64,000 bases of DNA from Flavihumibacter petaseus NBRC 106054. GTDB taxonomy: Bacteria > Bacteroidota > Bacteroidia > Chitinophagales > Chitinophagaceae. The stretch spans positions 2,046,001-2,110,000 of the forward strand of contig NZ_BBWV01000001.1 of assembly GCF_000974785.1 (NCBI RefSeq). Direction: 5' to 3'. Of this stretch, positions 8,636 through 17,441 are shown one piece after another. The position numbers and the translations under genes were made by a program. A model generated the notes under the pieces. It saw only the letters and a list, made by a program, of their open reading frames with translations. It was not told the origin of the DNA and made no database searches. Numbering within the stretch: position 1 is the first letter of the stretch; each line of letters starts with the position of its first letter.

Positions 8636-10177
8636 ATGAAAAAGTATGCATTTTATGTTGCCGGCATTTTGCTGACCTTCCTCCTTGCCTGTAACAAGGA
8701 TAATGATCTCCCGCTTCCTCCCGGAGAACCCACGGATCCGTCGCTGCAGCGAACCTTCCGCCTGGTATTTGACGCCATCCCTGATGCGGGAGGTGTGATC
8801 CACGACCTGAAGGCAATGATAACCATCCGCAATGTGCGTAATGAAGTGGTGGTGGCCGACAAGGAAGTGGCAATTGAACACAACGGGACGTACAGGACAT
8901 TGCCCATTACGCTCGGGAAAGGTGAGTACCGCATATCGGCGTTGATGATCAGGCAGGCAAACCTTGGGGTGCGTTTCGCCAGTCCCGTCGCGGGTTCCGA
9001 AAAAGCCACACAGGTTGCGCACCCCTTAAGCGTCAGCATTGTACTCAGTGAGAAGACAGAAAAACTGGTGGCAATGGATGTTCTGCCGGTCGCAGCAACG
9101 GATCAGCCGCAAAGTTTCGGGTACCCCGAAGGAAGTTTTGGCGATCGTCAGCAGGATCCCGGCGCTGGTGAAAGACACATCTTTATTCGCCCGCTTATTA
9201 AAATCGGTGACATTGTTTACGACAGTGTTCCGGTACAATTGGTGCTGCGCAGCTGGGATAGCCAGAACGAAATGACGTACCAGGCATTATATCTCCCCGC
9301 AGGGCTCCAGGCAGTTACCCTTCCCGCCAACGCCGTCCGCTATCAGCTTTCTGTTTCCAAATGGAATACTTACGATGAGATCATGCTGGAAAAAAGGGAT
9401 GTTGAAGAAGGGGCAATCTATTCTATTGGCGGTGCGGCAGCTGCGAAAAAACTGAAAAGTGCGATTGAAAGCAAGATTGTCAGCGGTGTTTCAACAGCGG
9501 TTTCCAAAACGGATTTTGTATACGATGGAGACGGAAATCTTAAAGAAAAACTGTTTTGGCTGAAAAGGAATGACGGTACTCCCTACATTTCAAACCGGGA
9601 TGAATTTACAGTTGAGAACGGAAAGCTGGCTGGCCAGAAAACATACAACGAGCAAAATGCGCTGATCAGTCTACGGTCATTTCAATACAACACTTCCGGA
9701 AAAGTTAACCGGATGTTTGAATCCAAAGATGGCCAGACGACCACTGCAATTGTCTCGTATATTCCGCTGGAAACCCAATCAGGGATCACACAGGACTATC
9801 GTGCCGAAATAGAGTATCAGCATTCGGCCTATGGTAAACCTTATTATTATAGTAAGACGATGCGCGGTGGATCAGTTTTGGAAGATGTACTCCGGGCGGT
9901 GAATGGAGGTGTAGAGGAAGCTAATTTTGCCTATGACTTTGAAATCAACCCCTATGTACACCTGGGCCTACCGGATTTTCAGCTGAGTAATGAGCCAAGG
10001 CACAACATGAAGGTTCAGCGGAAACATTTTTATGGAGCAGCATGGGCTGAGGCAGTGGCCTATGACTTCAGTTATAAATATGACGGGGACGGATACCCGA
10101 CAGAAGTTATTGCAAAATACTGGTCGTATGATACCAAGCAGGATTTGTATTCGATCAGGACAGTTTTTAAATATTAA
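8636..10177 (+). CDS. large lipoprotein of unknown function
   Basis: A 513-residue protein with a lipoprotein signal (LLTFLLAC-NKD, Cys19), so it is probably anchored in the outer membrane. The first half (about 40-270) alternates strand-rich segments and resembles the immunoglobulin-like domains of Bacteroidota surface proteins. The second half contains YDGDGNLKEK, YNTSGKVNRM and YKYDGDGYPTEV, short repeats of the DUF4595/YD-like type found in secreted Bacteroidota lipoproteins. I do not recognise a defined function. It follows the two-component system in the same direction and may be under its control. Confidence 0.7.
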   Translation: MKKYAFYVAGILLTFLLACNKDNDLPLPPGEPTDPSLQRTFRLVFDAIPDAGGVIHDLKAMITIRNVRNEVVVADKEVAIEHNGTYRTLPITLGKGEYRISALMIRQANLGVRFASPVAGSEKATQVAHPLSVSIVLSEKTEKLVAMDVLPVAATDQPQSFGYPEGSFGDRQQDPGAGERHIFIRPLIKIGDIVYDSVPVQLVLRSWDSQNEMTYQALYLPAGLQAVTLPANAVRYQLSVSKWNTYDEIMLEKRDVEEGAIYSIGGAAAAKKLKSAIESKIVSGVSTAVSKTDFVYDGDGNLKEKLFWLKRNDGTPYISNRDEFTVENGKLAGQKTYNEQNALISLRSFQYNTSGKVNRMFESKDGQTTTAIVSYIPLETQSGITQDYRAEIEYQHSAYGKPYYYSKTMRGGSVLEDVLRAVNGGVEEANFAYDFEINPYVHLGLPDFQLSNEPRHNMKVQRKHFYGAAWAEAVAYDFSYKYDGDGYPTEVIAKYWSYDTKQDLYSIRTVFKY

Positions 10178-10224
10178 GATGGTTGGATGGTTTCGATGGT
10201 TTTCTAAGGTTCAATGATGGATAT

Positions 10225-10250
10225 TCCCCCGCTTATGCGGGGGATTTCCG
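10225..10250. terminator. terminator between convergent genes
   Basis: TCCCCCGC-ttat-GCGGGGGA is a perfect 8-bp GC-rich stem followed on the plus strand by TTTCCGATTTTATT. It lies between the lipoprotein gene (plus) and the monooxygenase gene (minus), and probably ends transcription mainly from the plus side. Confidence 0.7.
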
Positions 10251-10256
10251 ATTTTA

Positions 10257-11417
10257 TTATGACGCAGTTCCGAAAGCTTGCAGCATATACTGAAGTGCGT
10301 CAGCCCCATGAAGAAGGTCGGTTTGTTCAAGGGTAATGGCAGTGACCGAAGCTGCCCGTTTCAGCATCGCTTTCTCGTAGGCGCTTATTGCGGGCTGTAG
10401 GTTCTCCCCGGATGTCGCGAGCTGCTCACTCAGTTCGAGGGCATCCAGCATAGCCATATTTACCCCTTCCCCGGCATAGGGCGGCATCACGTGGGCTGCG
10501 TCACCAATGAGCGTCAGGTTACTTTGGGAATCCCACTGTTGGTCTAGCGGAAAATGATACATCGGCCGGGGGATCACTTTAAGGTTGTCACCTGTAATAA
10601 GCTCCTGCCAGAGCGGGTCCCATTCCGAAAATGTTTCGCTGAACCAACGCCTCACCTGTTCCCGGTCGCTGAAATCAATCCCGCTGGCTGCCGGCCAGTT
10701 TTCTGCCTCCCTGCAACCGGTATAGAAAGACAACGCTCCATCCCCTTTTGCGCTGAGGATCAGTGACTTTTCACCCCCGAAGGCAAAAAGCTTTCCTCCC
10801 TCCACCAGCCGGAACAGTTTCGGGGCGCTGGTAGCCGCATTATATACATTTCCCTCTATTACCGTGATGCCTGAGTATACCGGGCGGATCGGTGTCAGCC
10901 AGGGCCTTACCTTGGAGTAAGCGCCATCCGCGCCGATGACAAGGTCGGCAAAGAAGGTGTTTCCATTCCTGAACAGTATTTCCCAGCCGCTGCCTGCGGG
11001 TTTCATAGATTCAAATGCAGCATCCCAGGTAACGGTGCCCGGTTGAAGCCAATCGTTCAGTAAGTCCCGGAGGGGGCCGCGATCGATTTCGGGACGATAA
11101 TGCGGGTTTTCAAAATCCTCTGCCCGGGGCATATCGTGGTCGCTGTGAAAAACTGTGCCGTGCTGATCGGTTATTTTAATGCGATCCGCCCCCGGCCGGT
11201 AGTGCTGCTGAAAATTCCCCAGCAGACCTGCCGCGCGTAACGCCTTAAGGCCGGAATCGGCATGGAGATCCAGGGTTGCCCCCTGTTGTCGTACATGACG
11301 GTGTGCATCTTTTTCAAAGACGGTCACCCGAAAGCCCTGGAGCTGCAGCAGCCGGGCCAGGGTCAATCCACCCGGACCGCCCCCGATGATGGCAATGTTT
11401 ATTGAAGAACTGATCAT
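10257..11417 (-). CDS. Tet(X)-like FAD-dependent monooxygenase
   Basis: A 386-residue class A flavoprotein monooxygenase. It has an N-terminal Rossmann motif (AIIGGGPGGLTLARLLQ, about 9-25), a GATLDLHADSGL segment typical of the Tet(X) group, the NADPH/FAD ADGAYSKVR motif and the second FAD motif LIGDAAHVMPPYAGEGVN. Tet(X) hydroxylates and inactivates tetracyclines. The positions I align with Tet(X) substrate-binding Gln192, Arg213, His234 and Gly236 appear as Glu, Lys, Ser and Tyr, so tetracycline is not assured as a substrate. It follows an AraC-type regulator by 9 bases in one operon. The native substrate is unknown. Confidence 0.85.
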   Translation of the reverse strand: MISSSINIAIIGGGPGGLTLARLLQLQGFRVTVFEKDAHRHVRQQGATLDLHADSGLKALRAAGLLGNFQQHYRPGADRIKITDQHGTVFHSDHDMPRAEDFENPHYRPEIDRGPLRDLLNDWLQPGTVTWDAAFESMKPAGSGWEILFRNGNTFFADLVIGADGAYSKVRPWLTPIRPVYSGITVIEGNVYNAATSAPKLFRLVEGGKLFAFGGEKSLILSAKGDGALSFYTGCREAENWPAASGIDFSDREQVRRWFSETFSEWDPLWQELITGDNLKVIPRPMYHFPLDQQWDSQSNLTLIGDAAHVMPPYAGEGVNMAMLDALELSEQLATSGENLQPAISAYEKAMLKRAASVTAITLEQTDLLHGADALQYMLQAFGTAS

Positions 11418-11426
11418 GAGGCAAAG

Positions 11427-12170
11427 CTATTTTGCCTTGAGTGCAGAGAATTGTATAAATCGGTCGTTTTCATTCCGGAACAATTCGCGGGGGCTTACAC
11501 CGGACAGTTTCCTCACCTCCCTGATAAAATGTGGCTGGTCGTAAAAGTATTCCTCCGGGAAAAATTTGCCTTCACTAATCGGCCTGAAAGTGTTCCTGAA
11601 GCGCTGAATACCACGATAAGTCTTAAGAGAGAGGCCAAACCACTCCTGGAAATAGCGGTTGATCTGGCGGCTGCTCCAGAAGCAGCGCGCTGATAATTCT
11701 TTAATGGTGGGAATCAGTGGTTCAGTGTAGAGGCTGTCAAACAGCAGTTGTTTCCTGTTGTCAAAGACAGCAGGAATCTTTTGCAGGAGGATACTGGTTG
11801 CCTTATTGCAGAAGCGGTCAAAGCTCCGGGTGTCGTCTTCTGTGAATTCCCAGAAATTGTCAGGTAGCGATGTGGCGGAGTTCAGGAGGGGAGCGATGCT
11901 GCGATGCAGCAGGATTTCTGCAGCGGGCAACCGGAAACTGATGGCCAAAAGGGTATTTCGGGCGGCAAAACTGACCTTGTCAGGGGCTGTGGATAGTCCG
12001 GTAAGTATCATTCGGAATGGAGAAGTGGATAAAATAATATCAATATTGCCATCCGGCAGTATCACCAGGTCTTGGGGCTCAGTTGATGTATTGGAAAGCA
12101 TCCAGAAACTGTCTGCATACCGGGCAATTGCCTCTGGGGGTGGACAATACTTTATGAAGGATTGCTGCAT
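11427..12170 (-). CDS. AraC-family transcriptional regulator
   Basis: A 247-residue regulator. The N-terminal part (1-110, opening with KYCPPPEAIARYADSFW) matches the DUF6597-type sensing domain that precedes AraC helices in many Bacteroidota regulators. The C-terminal AraC DNA-binding domain (about 150-240) contains ELSARCFWSSRQINRYFQEW and FYDQPHFIREVRKLSGVSPREL. It is first in a two-gene operon with the Tet(X)-like monooxygenase and is therefore likely its local regulator. It is divergent from the SusC gene, with 169 bases between the two starts. Confidence 0.88.
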   Translation of the reverse strand: MQQSFIKYCPPPEAIARYADSFWMLSNTSTEPQDLVILPDGNIDIILSTSPFRMILTGLSTAPDKVSFAARNTLLAISFRLPAAEILLHRSIAPLLNSATSLPDNFWEFTEDDTRSFDRFCNKATSILLQKIPAVFDNRKQLLFDSLYTEPLIPTIKELSARCFWSSRQINRYFQEWFGLSLKTYRGIQRFRNTFRPISEGKFFPEEYFYDQPHFIREVRKLSGVSPRELFRNENDRFIQFSALKAK

Positions 12171-12339
12171 GCTATTTTAATGATTTACCCTTGACAGACA
12201 GAACATTTGTCATTTTGACTATTATTCTCGTAAGGGACTTTTTTTGCATAAATAATACCAACATATGATGGATTTCGTCTGGTTTCGCCTTGGCCCCTGA
12301 AGTACCTTTATATCACCTTTTTTATAAACTACATTGCTT

Positions 12340-15300
12340 ATGCCTACCAGTCAACTGCTGTCTGTTGGAGGCCGGGATGTCTATTGTATCAAACCCCGGC
12401 TAAAAAACATCAGTATCCTGCTACAGCGATCGCTTTTTCTCCTGTTAGCATTCCTTTTTTCAAACTCCCTCCTTTACGCCCAGACGACTACCGTACAAGG
12501 TACAGTAACCAGCGCAGAGGGGCCGGCAGCGAATGTTACCGTTATGGTGAAAGGCCAGAAGACCGCCACCGTAACGGACAATAACGGCAAATTTGTGATT
12601 GCCGTTCCTCCCAATGCCACACTTGTTTTCAGCAGCGTGAATTTTACCAGTAAAGAAGTTGTTGTCGGAAGTCAGACCGACTTTGCGGTAACCCTCGAGT
12701 CTTCCACCAAGCAGCTGGAACAGGTTGTTGTGGTAGGTTATGGTACTGCCAAGCGACGCGACCTGACCGGTGCGGTCAGCAGCGTCACCGCTGACCAGAT
12801 TGCCGCTGTTCCGGTTACCACCGTGGACCAGGCCCTCCAGGGCCGTGCAGCCGGTGTTCAGGTAGTGAACAACGATGCGGCACCCGGCGGAAATACGTCA
12901 ATTCTGATCCGCGGTATTGGTAGTCTCGCTCCTGGTGGAAACACACCATTATATGTTATAGATGGTTATCCCACCAGTAGCGGTCTTAACAATATCAATC
13001 CTAATGATATCGCATCAATAGATGTTTTGAAAGATGCCTCTGCAACTGCTATTTACGGTGTCCGTGCCGCTAACGGTGTGGTGATCATCACCACCAAGAA
13101 AGGCTCCCGGAATAAGACACAGGTAAATGTGGATGCTTACTTCTCCGTACAGAGTCCCCCTAAAAAATATGATATCCTGAATGCCCAGGGATTCGCCAAC
13201 CTGTCAAATTATGTAGAAGCATCTGACTCCACCCATACGTATCACGGCCTGCCCATCTGGAAAACTCCTGAAGCGCTCCACAGCGTTGACTGGCAGGATG
13301 CATTGTACCGCACTGGTATTACCCAGAATTACAGTATCGGTATTCGCGGTGGCAGCGAAAAAGTGCAGACTTCCGCATCGTTCGGATACTATGATCAGAA
13401 AGGTATCGTGCTTGGATCTTTCTTTAAAAGATTCACGGCAGGCCTGAACCTCGACTATCAACCGGTTAAATGGCTCAAATCTTCTACCAACATCAGGTAC
13501 GCTTACCAGGATGCCAACAACCCGCTGGGTACCGGTTCACTCTTCCAGTTGCTGGTAAACCCGCCAACACTGGACAGTGGTAACAGAAAAACGTACCAGA
13601 TAAAAGATGGCAACGGCAATTACGGTTTCTATAATCCACAAAATTCAAACGTATTCAAATTCAATAACCCGGTTTACCAGGTTGAAACCAGTGAAGCAAA
13701 GAACATCACCCACTACATCCTGGCCAACACCTCTCTCGAAGCGACAATTCTTGAGGGCCTGCGTATCAAAACCAACGCGGGTGTAAACATCAACAATTTC
13801 TCCGGGTCATTCTTTTCTCCCGAAGACAACAGGGCCAACCAGCAATATCCCGGCTCAATTGTAACACCTGCCAACTACCACCAGAATATCAATACCATGT
13901 TTGAGTGGTTGTGGGAAAATACCATTGCCTACGACAGGACTTTCGGTGACCATTCCATCAGTTTCGTCGGCGGTGTTTCGGCGCAGAAAAACACCATCAA
14001 TATGATGGGTGCGGGCGGCATTCCACCCAACAATACCATCCGTGACCTGGGGCAGGTAACAAACCTGAAATTTGATGCATTCGGAAACGGAGAGAATATT
14101 TCTACACTATCGTCTGAATTCGCCCGGCTCACTTATAAGTACGCAGACAAATACATGATCACCGGTACCATTCGTCGTGACGGATCTTCGAAATTTGACA
14201 ATGGTCACAAGTATGGAACCTTTCCGTCAGTTGCTGTAGCCTGGCGGGCTAAGGAAGAAAGCTTCCTTAAAAATGTAAATTGGTTATATGACCTTAAACT
14301 GCGCGGAAGCTATGGTCTGGTAGGAAACCAGGCAACTATCCCGTTGTTCCAATACCAGGCACTATATGCCGGTAACTACCCCGCCAATTATAACGGTAAC
14401 GCAAATAATGACGGTGTAAACGTAGATAACCTCGGTTACCCTTTCAATAGTATCTACCAGAATGGAATTGCCCAATCCCAGCCAGCCAATCCTGATCTGA
14501 AATGGGAAACGGATTACATGACGAATATCGGTCTGGATGCCGCCTTCCTTAATGGCGCATTGACCTTGACAGTAGACTGGTTCAACAGAAGGTCAAAAGA
14601 CTTTTTGTTGCGCATACCCTCTCCTGCACAAACAGGGTATTTGTTTATCACCCGGAACGTAGGAGAGATGACGAACAAAGGTTTCGAATTTGCCCTTAAC
14701 TACAACGGAAACAGAAGCAACAGGGCGTTCAACTATAATATCGGACTGACAGTCACCACCATCAAAAATGAGCTGACTTCATTAACCTCCGGAACGGATG
14801 CAGTATCCAATTTCGGTGGATTGACACTGACCGGACAAGGCTGGAACGAGTTTTCCCGTTCAAAAGTGGGTGGTCCTGTCGGAGAGTTTTTTGGTTATCG
14901 CTCTCTGGGGATCTTCCAGACCCAGGCTCAGATTGATGCACTCAACGCCAAGGCTCCGGGTGGTGTATATTATCGGGCGGCTACCAAGCCTGGTGATCGT
15001 TATTTTGCCGACGTTACCGGAGATGGCGTAGTGAATGCTGACGACCGCGTTGCTATCGGTAACCCGCAGCCTAAATTCTATGGTGGCCTCAACTTTGATG
15101 CTACGTATAAAAACTTCGACTTTAACGTGTATTTCTATGGAGTTGCAGGAAACAAGATTCTCAACTTCATCGAAAGCAACCTGGAAAGTTTCCAGAAACG
15201 CGGCTCAGAAGGTGTGGAAAATGTAAGCACGGAGTATTACAACAATTTCTGGAAGCCTGACCGTCCATCTGACCGTTATGCTAGGGCGCTTGCCAATGAT

Positions 15301-15591
15301 GACAATACCCTCAACAACATTCCTTCCGATGTGTGGGTGGAAAACGGCAGCTTCCTGCGGCTGAAAAACCTGACAGTGGGCTATTCCTTACAAAGTAATA
15401 TTACGAACAGACTGAAATTGCAAAGGATCAGGTTCTACCTCTCTACACAGAACCTGTTTACGATCACCAACTATTCCGGTGCAGATCCTGAGATCGGTAT
15501 GCAGGGTGGCAGTGCCACGCAGAACGGTGTGGACAATGGCATCTATCCCGCTTCCCGGTTCTTCACATTTGGTTTGAACGTAACCCTTTAA
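12340..15591 (+). CDS. SusC/RagA-type TonB-dependent outer-membrane transporter
   Basis: A 1083-residue SusC-family protein that imports oligomeric nutrients across the outer membrane with a SusD lid. A long n-region and hydrophobic core (30-45) precede cleavage after LLYA (47). A CarboxypepD_reg-like domain (about 50-125) follows, then the SusC signature EQVVVVGYGTAKRRDLTGAV, a plug domain (about 130-240, with IDVLKDASATAIYG) and the barrel. It lacks the STN signalling domain, so it is not wired to an anti-sigma factor. I start at ATG 12340 because the earlier in-frame codon is TTG. SusD follows 26 bases downstream. Confidence 0.95.
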   Translation: MPTSQLLSVGGRDVYCIKPRLKNISILLQRSLFLLLAFLFSNSLLYAQTTTVQGTVTSAEGPAANVTVMVKGQKTATVTDNNGKFVIAVPPNATLVFSSVNFTSKEVVVGSQTDFAVTLESSTKQLEQVVVVGYGTAKRRDLTGAVSSVTADQIAAVPVTTVDQALQGRAAGVQVVNNDAAPGGNTSILIRGIGSLAPGGNTPLYVIDGYPTSSGLNNINPNDIASIDVLKDASATAIYGVRAANGVVIITTKKGSRNKTQVNVDAYFSVQSPPKKYDILNAQGFANLSNYVEASDSTHTYHGLPIWKTPEALHSVDWQDALYRTGITQNYSIGIRGGSEKVQTSASFGYYDQKGIVLGSFFKRFTAGLNLDYQPVKWLKSSTNIRYAYQDANNPLGTGSLFQLLVNPPTLDSGNRKTYQIKDGNGNYGFYNPQNSNVFKFNNPVYQVETSEAKNITHYILANTSLEATILEGLRIKTNAGVNINNFSGSFFSPEDNRANQQYPGSIVTPANYHQNINTMFEWLWENTIAYDRTFGDHSISFVGGVSAQKNTINMMGAGGIPPNNTIRDLGQVTNLKFDAFGNGENISTLSSEFARLTYKYADKYMITGTIRRDGSSKFDNGHKYGTFPSVAVAWRAKEESFLKNVNWLYDLKLRGSYGLVGNQATIPLFQYQALYAGNYPANYNGNANNDGVNVDNLGYPFNSIYQNGIAQSQPANPDLKWETDYMTNIGLDAAFLNGALTLTVDWFNRRSKDFLLRIPSPAQTGYLFITRNVGEMTNKGFEFALNYNGNRSNRAFNYNIGLTVTTIKNELTSLTSGTDAVSNFGGLTLTGQGWNEFSRSKVGGPVGEFFGYRSLGIFQTQAQIDALNAKAPGGVYYRAATKPGDRYFADVTGDGVVNADDRVAIGNPQPKFYGGLNFDATYKNFDFNVYFYGVAGNKILNFIESNLESFQKRGSEGVENVSTEYYNNFWKPDRPSDRYARALANDDNTLNNIPSDVWVENGSFLRLKNLTVGYSLQSNITNRLKLQRIRFYLSTQNLFTITNYSGADPEIGMQGGSATQNGVDNGIYPASRFFTFGLNVTL

Positions 15592-15617
15592 AATCCGAAA
15601 GCTTAAAATATTACAAA

Positions 15618-17366
15618 ATGAAAAGAAGGAATTTATATATAGGCATAATCACGCTCCTGATCGGCGCTGCCGTGCCTTCGGGTTGCAGTGAGAAATTTCT
15701 GGAACAGGAAAGCAGCTTTCTTGGTACAGCGGACGCCACTTTCAACAAACCACAGGATGTCATCTCGCTGGTAAACGCCATCTATGATACTTACCAAAAC
15801 AGTGACCTTCTGAAAAAATGTATCTGGTACCGGGCCAACTTCAGTACGCACGATGCATTTAACTGGGGTGGTGACGTTTTCTGGAACAACTATGAGATTC
15901 CTGCCACATTTGGTGGTCTCATTACCTTCTGGAACCAATCGTACATCGGGATTTCCCGAGCCAACGCTGCCTTCGTGGTTATTGATAAAACCCTCGAAAA
16001 AGGGGTTATTGATGAAGCGCTCGCCAACCGCCTGAAGGGAGAAGCCTATTTCCTCAGGGGCATGACCTATTATTACCTCGCCTCTTCATTCGGTGGCGTT
16101 CCGCTCGAATTGAGCGCTGTAACCGATGGGCTTACACCACGGTCATCACGCGACTCTGTTTTTCAGCAGGTAATACTGGATATGCAGGCTGCGGAAGGGT
16201 TGCTGCTGTCCAAAACAGCACTTTCCGAAGCTGACCTCGGCCGCGCCACAAAGGGTGCTGCCTATGCGTATGAGGGTGCTGCACAGATGTGGCTGAAAAA
16301 TTATGACGCTGCACTCGCAGCGTTCAATAGCACTGAACTCACCACCAATTATCACCTGATGTCCAATTTTGCAGATGTACATGAGTACAGTAAGCAAAAC
16401 AACGACGAATCACTCTTTGAGGTGCAGTTTGCACTCAAAGCCGGTGATCCGCAGGATTGGGGTGGTAGCTGGAATCCGCCCGGCGGTGAAATTGCCTGGA
16501 TCGACAGCTTCGGGTGGCCCCAGGAACTTACCGGTCAAGGGTATGACTATTGTAACCCTGCACTCTGGAGTTCTTACCAGGAAGGTGACCAGCGCAAGCT
16601 GCTGACCATTGTAGGTCCTGGCGATCCGCTGGTGAGCCCGGGCATCCTGGCAGCATATGGCGGCCTGAAAGGTTACAACCAGGTGATCCAGGGTTTCAAG
16701 AACGGTAACCCCGTATATACCGGTGATGACGGTAAGATCCTCAATACTGTTGGTACCCTTACCCGTCCCTGGTATGGTGACGACAAAGGCCGCACCGGTT
16801 ATGTATATTCCAAGAAATGGCGTGATCCAAACCTTACAGGTGGTAACTCCAATGCAGAAGGAAAGAGCAACCTCTTTGGCGATCAGAACCAGATCCTGAT
16901 GCGTTATGCTGAAGTAATCCTCAGCCGTGCGGAATGTAAAGTACGCCTTGGTGATGTAACTGGTGCACAGGCTGACCTGAAACTGGTACGCGACCGCGCA
17001 TGGGGTGGTACCGCTCCGGCAATTATGAAAGACAGTGCAAATTGGGATGGTACCCCCGGAGCTGAGATTACAGATCCATTGCAACAGGTTCTGAGTGAAT
17101 ACAGGCATGAACTGTCCGGCGAGTATTCCCTGTTCTATCTCCTTTGCCGTGCTGGTACAGATGAAGCCATCAATTTCATTCGCGCTGCCAATGGCACCAA
17201 GCCTAATAGCTTTGAACCCATCACTAACCCCGCTCCTGGTCCCACGCACGATGGCCAAAAACATGGCCTCTACAACACGGAACTGACTGCAGAGAAAACA
17301 CTGTTGCCTATTCCGCAGGGAGCCATTGCACTTAACCCGAACCTGACCCAGAACCCTGGATATTAA
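15618..17366 (+). CDS. SusD/RagB-type substrate-binding lipoprotein
   Basis: A 582-residue surface lipoprotein pairing with the SusC just upstream. The lipobox is PSGC-SEKFL (Cys23), and the family opening FLEQESSFLGTADATFNKPQDV follows. Tetratricopeptide-like helices (KGEAYFLRGMTYYYLASSFGGVP) and the C-terminal segment LLPIPQGAIALNPNLTQNPGY are typical of SusD proteins. It binds the substrate at the cell surface. No glycoside hydrolase gene is adjacent, so the nutrient cannot be named. A strong intrinsic terminator begins 20 bases after its stop. Confidence 0.95.
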   Translation: MKRRNLYIGIITLLIGAAVPSGCSEKFLEQESSFLGTADATFNKPQDVISLVNAIYDTYQNSDLLKKCIWYRANFSTHDAFNWGGDVFWNNYEIPATFGGLITFWNQSYIGISRANAAFVVIDKTLEKGVIDEALANRLKGEAYFLRGMTYYYLASSFGGVPLELSAVTDGLTPRSSRDSVFQQVILDMQAAEGLLLSKTALSEADLGRATKGAAYAYEGAAQMWLKNYDAALAAFNSTELTTNYHLMSNFADVHEYSKQNNDESLFEVQFALKAGDPQDWGGSWNPPGGEIAWIDSFGWPQELTGQGYDYCNPALWSSYQEGDQRKLLTIVGPGDPLVSPGILAAYGGLKGYNQVIQGFKNGNPVYTGDDGKILNTVGTLTRPWYGDDKGRTGYVYSKKWRDPNLTGGNSNAEGKSNLFGDQNQILMRYAEVILSRAECKVRLGDVTGAQADLKLVRDRAWGGTAPAIMKDSANWDGTPGAEITDPLQQVLSEYRHELSGEYSLFYLLCRAGTDEAINFIRAANGTKPNSFEPITNPAPGPTHDGQKHGLYNTELTAEKTLLPIPQGAIALNPNLTQNPGY

Positions 17367-17385
17367 TAAATAGATTCACTCATGT

Positions 17386-17423
17386 AAAAAGGCTTTCTGT
17401 TGCCGGAAAGCCTTTTTATTTTT
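17386..17423 (+). terminator. intrinsic terminator after susD, abutting the next gene
   Basis: AAAAAGGCTTTC / GAAAGCCTTTTT forms a perfect 12-bp stem with an eight-base loop, running into TTTTTATTTTT. The possible ATG of the next gene at 17424 follows directly and the preferred ATG is at 17442. The element probably attenuates readthrough from susCD into the downstream gene. Confidence 0.85.
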
Positions 17424-17441
17424 ATGGCCGACTTACCTTTT

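Noticed and set aside
10225-10250. GC-rich palindrome as a CRISPR or REP-type repeat
   Set aside because: It occurs once and sits between convergent stops with a T-rich tail, so a terminator explains it.
10257-11417. Naming the monooxygenase tet(X)
   Set aside because: The positions I align with tetracycline contacts are substituted, so resistance cannot be claimed from the sequence.
16410-17264. 284-codon open frame antisense to SusD
   Set aside because: It is a shadow of the SusD reading frame, with no start signal and no recognisable domain.
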